Positions 5,623-7,204 of a DNA stretch of 7,204 nt are shown here, piece by piece (positions within the stretch are counted from its first letter, which is position 1; each line of letters begins with the position of its first letter). The stretch covers positions 1 through 7,204 of the forward strand of contig CALBTC010000088.1 in the NCBI GenBank assembly GCA_937967805.1. The letters run 5' to 3'. Origin of the DNA: an uncultured Anaerolineaceae bacterium (GTDB lineage: Bacteria > Chloroflexota > Anaerolineae > Promineifilales > Promineifilaceae). The position numbers and the translations under genes are program-made. The notes beneath the pieces are model-generated. The model made no database searches and was not told the DNA's origin. It worked only from the letters and a program-made list of their open reading frames with translations.

Positions 5623-6429
5623 TTACTGTATCAGCAGCAAAACAATCGTCACAATCGCGGCAATCGTCAGCACAAAAAAGCTGATGATAAGCAAAATCAC
5701 CAGCCAGTCGGTGTCTTGCCGGTTGATTGGACGGTAGCTGGTGGTGAGATCGGCGAGCGGTTCTTCTAATTCTTGGGGAGCGGCCTGTTCAGGGGGAACG
5801 GCCGTATCCACTAACGCCTCAGGCGGCTCCACTTCTTCCGGCATGTACTTAGCCAAAAACGCCGGCGTCAGCTCCAGTTCATCCTCACTATCCATCGCCT
5901 CAGACAACCTGGAGATAAGTTCTTCATCCAGTTCAGCCTTGGGCGCTCGGGGAGGAACTACTTCATCCGTCTCATCCTCAACCCCAGCAACCTCCACTTC
6001 TGGCGGTGCGAGCTTCCTCACCCAAACCGGCAGCTCCTGGTCCGTTTGCGTTGGGGCCACAGCCGCTCTCGCCTTCACGGCCGCCAGGGCCGACAATAGC
6101 CCTTCACTTTCAGCCAACAACTCTCGCGAACTGCGGTCAGGTGCACCCAATGGTTCAGACTTTATCACCTCAATATCGCGGGCCAGTAAATAATAGCGAA
6201 GCTGTTCCGCATCAAACATCAGATGCCCGCCGGCACGTACTTCATCCCCCTTCCCAATCTGGCCATTTTCATCAGTCTGGCAATGTAAGCGGTGGGAACC
6301 TTCTGCCAAAATGAAACCATTGCTATCTAACTGCTCAACCCGGCCCACGACAAATACCAGTCCTAACGGTAATTCGGGGGGAAGTTTAGAGGCTAAACGG
6401 CCGTTCAACCCACTAACCGAAATCTCCAT
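5623..6429 (-). CDS. Tail-anchored protein with OB-fold-like N-terminal domain
   Basis: A 268-residue protein that I do not recognise as a named gene. Residues about 22-90 (LVFVVGRVEQLD, then GFILAEGSHRLHC, then GKGDEVRAGGHLM and YYLLARDIEVI) read like a five-stranded OB fold of the kind that binds single-stranded nucleic acid or acts as a small beta-barrel adaptor. Residues 91-241 are rich in Glu, Asp, Pro and Ala and are probably disordered. Residues 242-268 are one strong membrane helix ending in Ile-Gln, so the protein is probably tail-anchored with its bulk in the cytosol. ATG 6429 is chosen over TTG 6453 because GGAG at 6436-6439 lies six bases upstream. It is divergent from the tRNA-tuf operon and 112 bases upstream of the ATP-grasp gene. 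The OB assignment is from pattern only. Confidence 0.7.
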   Translation of the reverse strand: MEISVSGLNGRLASKLPPELPLGLVFVVGRVEQLDSNGFILAEGSHRLHCQTDENGQIGKGDEVRAGGHLMFDAEQLRYYLLARDIEVIKSEPLGAPDRSSRELLAESEGLLSALAAVKARAAVAPTQTDQELPVWVRKLAPPEVEVAGVEDETDEVVPPRAPKAELDEELISRLSEAMDSEDELELTPAFLAKYMPEEVEPPEALVDTAVPPEQAAPQELEEPLADLTTSYRPINRQDTDWLVILLIISFFVLTIAAIVTIVLLLIQ

Positions 6430-6471
6430 AACCAACTCCAAAACAATGCCCAATCGCTAAATTCTTCGCCC

Positions 6472-6477
6472 ATTATA
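6472..6477 (-). promoter_or_regulatory. -10 box TATAAT for the OB-fold-like gene
   Basis: On the - strand a perfect TATAAT lies about 43 bases before ATG 6429, which would give a leader of roughly 35 bases. The -35 region is not recognisable. Confidence 0.45.
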
Positions 6478-6560
6478 AACGAACTCGACAAGCAAAGATA
6501 CGTAATTCTGCTCAACAAAAACATTTTCCCGGCATAACCGGCAAATTTCCCTAAAACAAT

Positions 6561-6588
6561 TTGACGAAAAAAACACAAATGCTATACT
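6561..6588 (+). promoter_or_regulatory. Strong sigma-70 promoter of the tRNA-tuf operon
   Basis: TTGACG at 6561-6566 and TATACT at 6583-6588 are 16 bases apart with an A-rich spacer. Start of transcription is expected near 6595, about 50 bases before the first tRNA. The sequence just after the -10 box is fairly GC-rich (TCCGCC), as in stable-RNA promoters controlled by the stringent response. Confidence 0.75.
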
Positions 6589-6599
6589 TATCCGCCTGA

Positions 6600-6638
6600 G
6601 GTTGCTCAACGAGCAGCAGAGGTGACTTGCCTGCAACC
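6600..6638 (+). other. Leader stem-loop before the first tRNA
   Basis: GGTTGC at 6600-6605 pairs with GCAACC at 6633-6638, enclosing a smaller possible GCTC/GAGC hairpin at 6604-6614. It lies between the promoter and the first tRNA and may be a processing leader; only six outer pairs are clear. Confidence 0.4.
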
Positions 6639-6646
6639 ATATACAT

Positions 6647-6719
6647 GCCGACGTAGCTCAATTGGCAGAGCAATGCTCTTGTAAAGCATAGGTTATGGGT
6701 TCAAGTCCCATCGTCGGCT
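6647..6719 (+). tRNA. tRNA-Thr(UGU)
   Basis: A 73-base cloverleaf. The acceptor stem GCCGACG/CGTCGGC, D stem GCTC/GAGC, anticodon stem ATGCT/AGCAT and T stem ATGGG/CCCAT are all perfect. The anticodon TGT is at 6680-6682 in loop CTTGTAA. G1-C72 and C2-G71, known threonine identity pairs, are present. The discriminator base is T and CCA is not encoded. First gene of the operon, equivalent in order to E. coli thrU. Confidence 0.97.
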
Positions 6720-6743
6720 TGTTAACACATACTTATATTTTGA

Positions 6744-6826
6744 GGGTCAGTGTCCCGAGCGGCAAAGGGGGCGGACTGTAAATCCGCTGGCGATAGCCTT
6801 CGTAGGTTCGAGTCCTACCTGGCCCA
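6744..6826 (+). tRNA. tRNA-Tyr(GUA)
   Basis: An 83-base class II tRNA with the long variable arm expected for bacterial tyrosine tRNA. The acceptor stem GGGTCAG/CTGGCCC contains one T-G wobble. The anticodon stem GCGGA/TCCGC holds loop CTGTAAA with GTA at 6778-6780, and the T stem GTAGG/CCTAC encloses TTCGAGT. The discriminator is A, followed by CC but not a complete CCA. It lies 24 bases after tRNA-Thr(UGU). Confidence 0.96.
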
Positions 6827-6831
6827 CCTTC

Positions 6832-6920
6832 CAGTTTGCAGTACCCAGTTAACAGTGTTCAGTAAAAACCCTGATTTACTGATTGCGATTTACTGATTAC
6901 CAACTCACTGATTACTGTTT
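6832..6920. repeat. Heptamer tandem repeat hairpin inside the tRNA operon
   Basis: Five consecutive heptamers beginning with CAGT (CAGTTTG, CAGTACC, CAGTTAA, CAGTGTT, CAGTAAA) fill 6832-6866. They are followed by ACTG heptamers ACTGATT at 6878, 6892 and 6907 and ACTGTTT at 6914, nearly all in one 7-base phase. TCAGTAAA at 6859-6866 pairs with TTTACTGA at 6875-6882 or at 6889-6896. The element occupies the place where E. coli has its Gly tRNA. Confidence 0.75.
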
Positions 6921-6928
6921 ACCGAGCT

Positions 6929-7000
<72 letters not shown>

Positions 7001-7004
7001 TCTG

Positions 7005-7041
7005 CCCCGTCTATCTTGTACTAGACAACAGGATGGCGGGG
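7005..7041 (+). other. Stem-loop after the last tRNA
   Basis: CCCCG at 7005-7009 pairs with CGGGG at 7037-7041. Inside it ATCTTGT (7013-7019) pairs in two blocks with ACAA and GAT (7025-7034) around an ACTAG loop. The following TATTGTTGT is only loosely T-rich. It may separate tRNA processing from tuf mRNA or weaken read-through. Confidence 0.4.
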
Positions 7042-7056
7042 TATTGTTGTGAAAAC

Positions 7057-7096
7057 GGCGAGCATCACAATATTTATTATTGTTAAAAAGCTCGCC
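7057..7096 (+). promoter_or_regulatory. tuf leader stem-loop
   Basis: GGCGAGC at 7057-7063 pairs with GCTCGCC at 7090-7096, and ACAATA at 7067-7072 pairs with TATTGT at 7078-7083 inside it. A competing stem, TTGTGA (7047-7052) with TCACAA (7065-7070), cannot form at the same time as the inner helix. No T-run follows, so it is not a terminator. A role in mRNA stability or translational control of tuf is possible but unproven. Confidence 0.4.
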
Positions 7097-7160
7097 TTGA
7101 AGTGACTAAATTGGCAACATTAATTTAGATCAAACAATAAGGAACAAGGGTTTATTAACG

Positions 7161-7204
7161 ATGGCAAAAGAAAAATTTGTGCGCGAAAAACCACATGTGA
7201 ACAT
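7161..7204 (+). CDS. tuf: Elongation factor Tu, N-terminal fragment (runs off the window)
   Basis: The only codons present spell MAKEKFVREKPHVN followed by the start of another codon, the near-universal N-terminus of bacterial EF-Tu, which delivers aminoacyl-tRNA to the ribosome with GTP. The GTPase motifs lie beyond the window edge. AAGGG at 7146-7150 is ten bases before ATG 7161 and may serve as ribosome-binding site. Location directly after Thr and Tyr tRNAs supports the call (the tufB arrangement) and implies co-transcription from the promoter at 6561. Confidence 0.93.
   Translation, partial: MAKEKFVREKPHVN

Larger units (their letters stand above)
143..6404. repeat. Dispersed palindromic octamer ACGGCCGT, 14 copies (HIP-like)
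   Basis: Exact ACGGCCGT starts at 143, 310, 412, 657, 813, 2440, 3231, 3342, 3597, 3736, 4152, 5095, 5798 and 6397. It is often flanked by A before and T or C after. At roughly 56% GC a random 7.2 kb sequence would hold about 0.2 copies. All 14 lie inside coding sequence and none in an intergenic gap. They are read in all three codon phases: Thr-Ala-Val (7 times), Asn/Tyr/Asp-Gly-Arg (5) and Arg-Pro (2), so the constraint is on DNA rather than protein. Near misses such as GCGGCCGT occur at about 4558 and 4649. The behaviour matches HIP1 of cyanobacteria. The function is unknown; a methylation or DNA-maintenance word is possible. Confidence 0.85.

Noticed and set aside
6827..6928. A hidden tRNA-Gly(UCC) between tRNA-Tyr and tRNA-Thr
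   Set aside because: No acceptor stem, TTC-containing T arm or TCC anticodon loop can be drawn; the interval is filled by CAGT/ACTG heptamers.

Overview
The window is a housekeeping stretch of a bacterial chromosome, with GC content by eye in the mid-50s percent. The best guess for the host is the Chloroflexota (Anaerolineae-like). That guess is an inference from the protein style, the weak or missing Shine-Dalgarno sites at several genes, and intergenic DNA full of short 7-8 base words folded into hairpins; no 16S gene or long marker is present to prove it.

Layout, left to right. On the + strand: an Lgt-like membrane protein that has lost the recognisable lipoprotein-transferase residues (95-850); a stand-alone nitrilase-superfamily amidase resembling the glutaminase half of glutamine-dependent NAD+ synthetase (915-1766); the ribosome-assembly GTPase Era (1920-2867); a roughly 300-base regulatory-looking gap with paired ATTGGWCCAAT palindromes and a candidate promoter; and a Tat-signal coiled-coil protein of unknown function (3171-4220). 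Converging on it from the - strand are an ATP-grasp ligase (4293-5510) and, upstream of that, a tail-anchored protein with an OB-fold-like N-terminus (5623-6429). Divergent from the latter is a strong promoter driving tRNA-Thr(UGU), tRNA-Tyr(GUA), tRNA-Thr(GGU) and then the start of tuf (EF-Tu), which runs off the right edge.

The tRNA-tuf block supplies the translation elongation machinery and keeps the ancient order known from E. coli thrU-tyrU-glyT-thrT-tufB. The Gly tRNA is absent, and a heptamer repeat element occupies its place. Era adds ribosome maturation. The other genes look like individually transcribed units rather than one pathway.

Two signals cut across all genes. The palindromic octamer ACGGCCGT occurs 14 times, always inside coding sequence and in all three codon phases, like the HIP1 word of cyanobacteria. 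Four intergenic gaps carry hairpins whose arms are tandem 7- or 8-base words, resembling short tandemly repeated repetitive sequences. No complete new defence or mobile system is visible: there is no CRISPR array, transposase, integrase or toxin-antitoxin pair.
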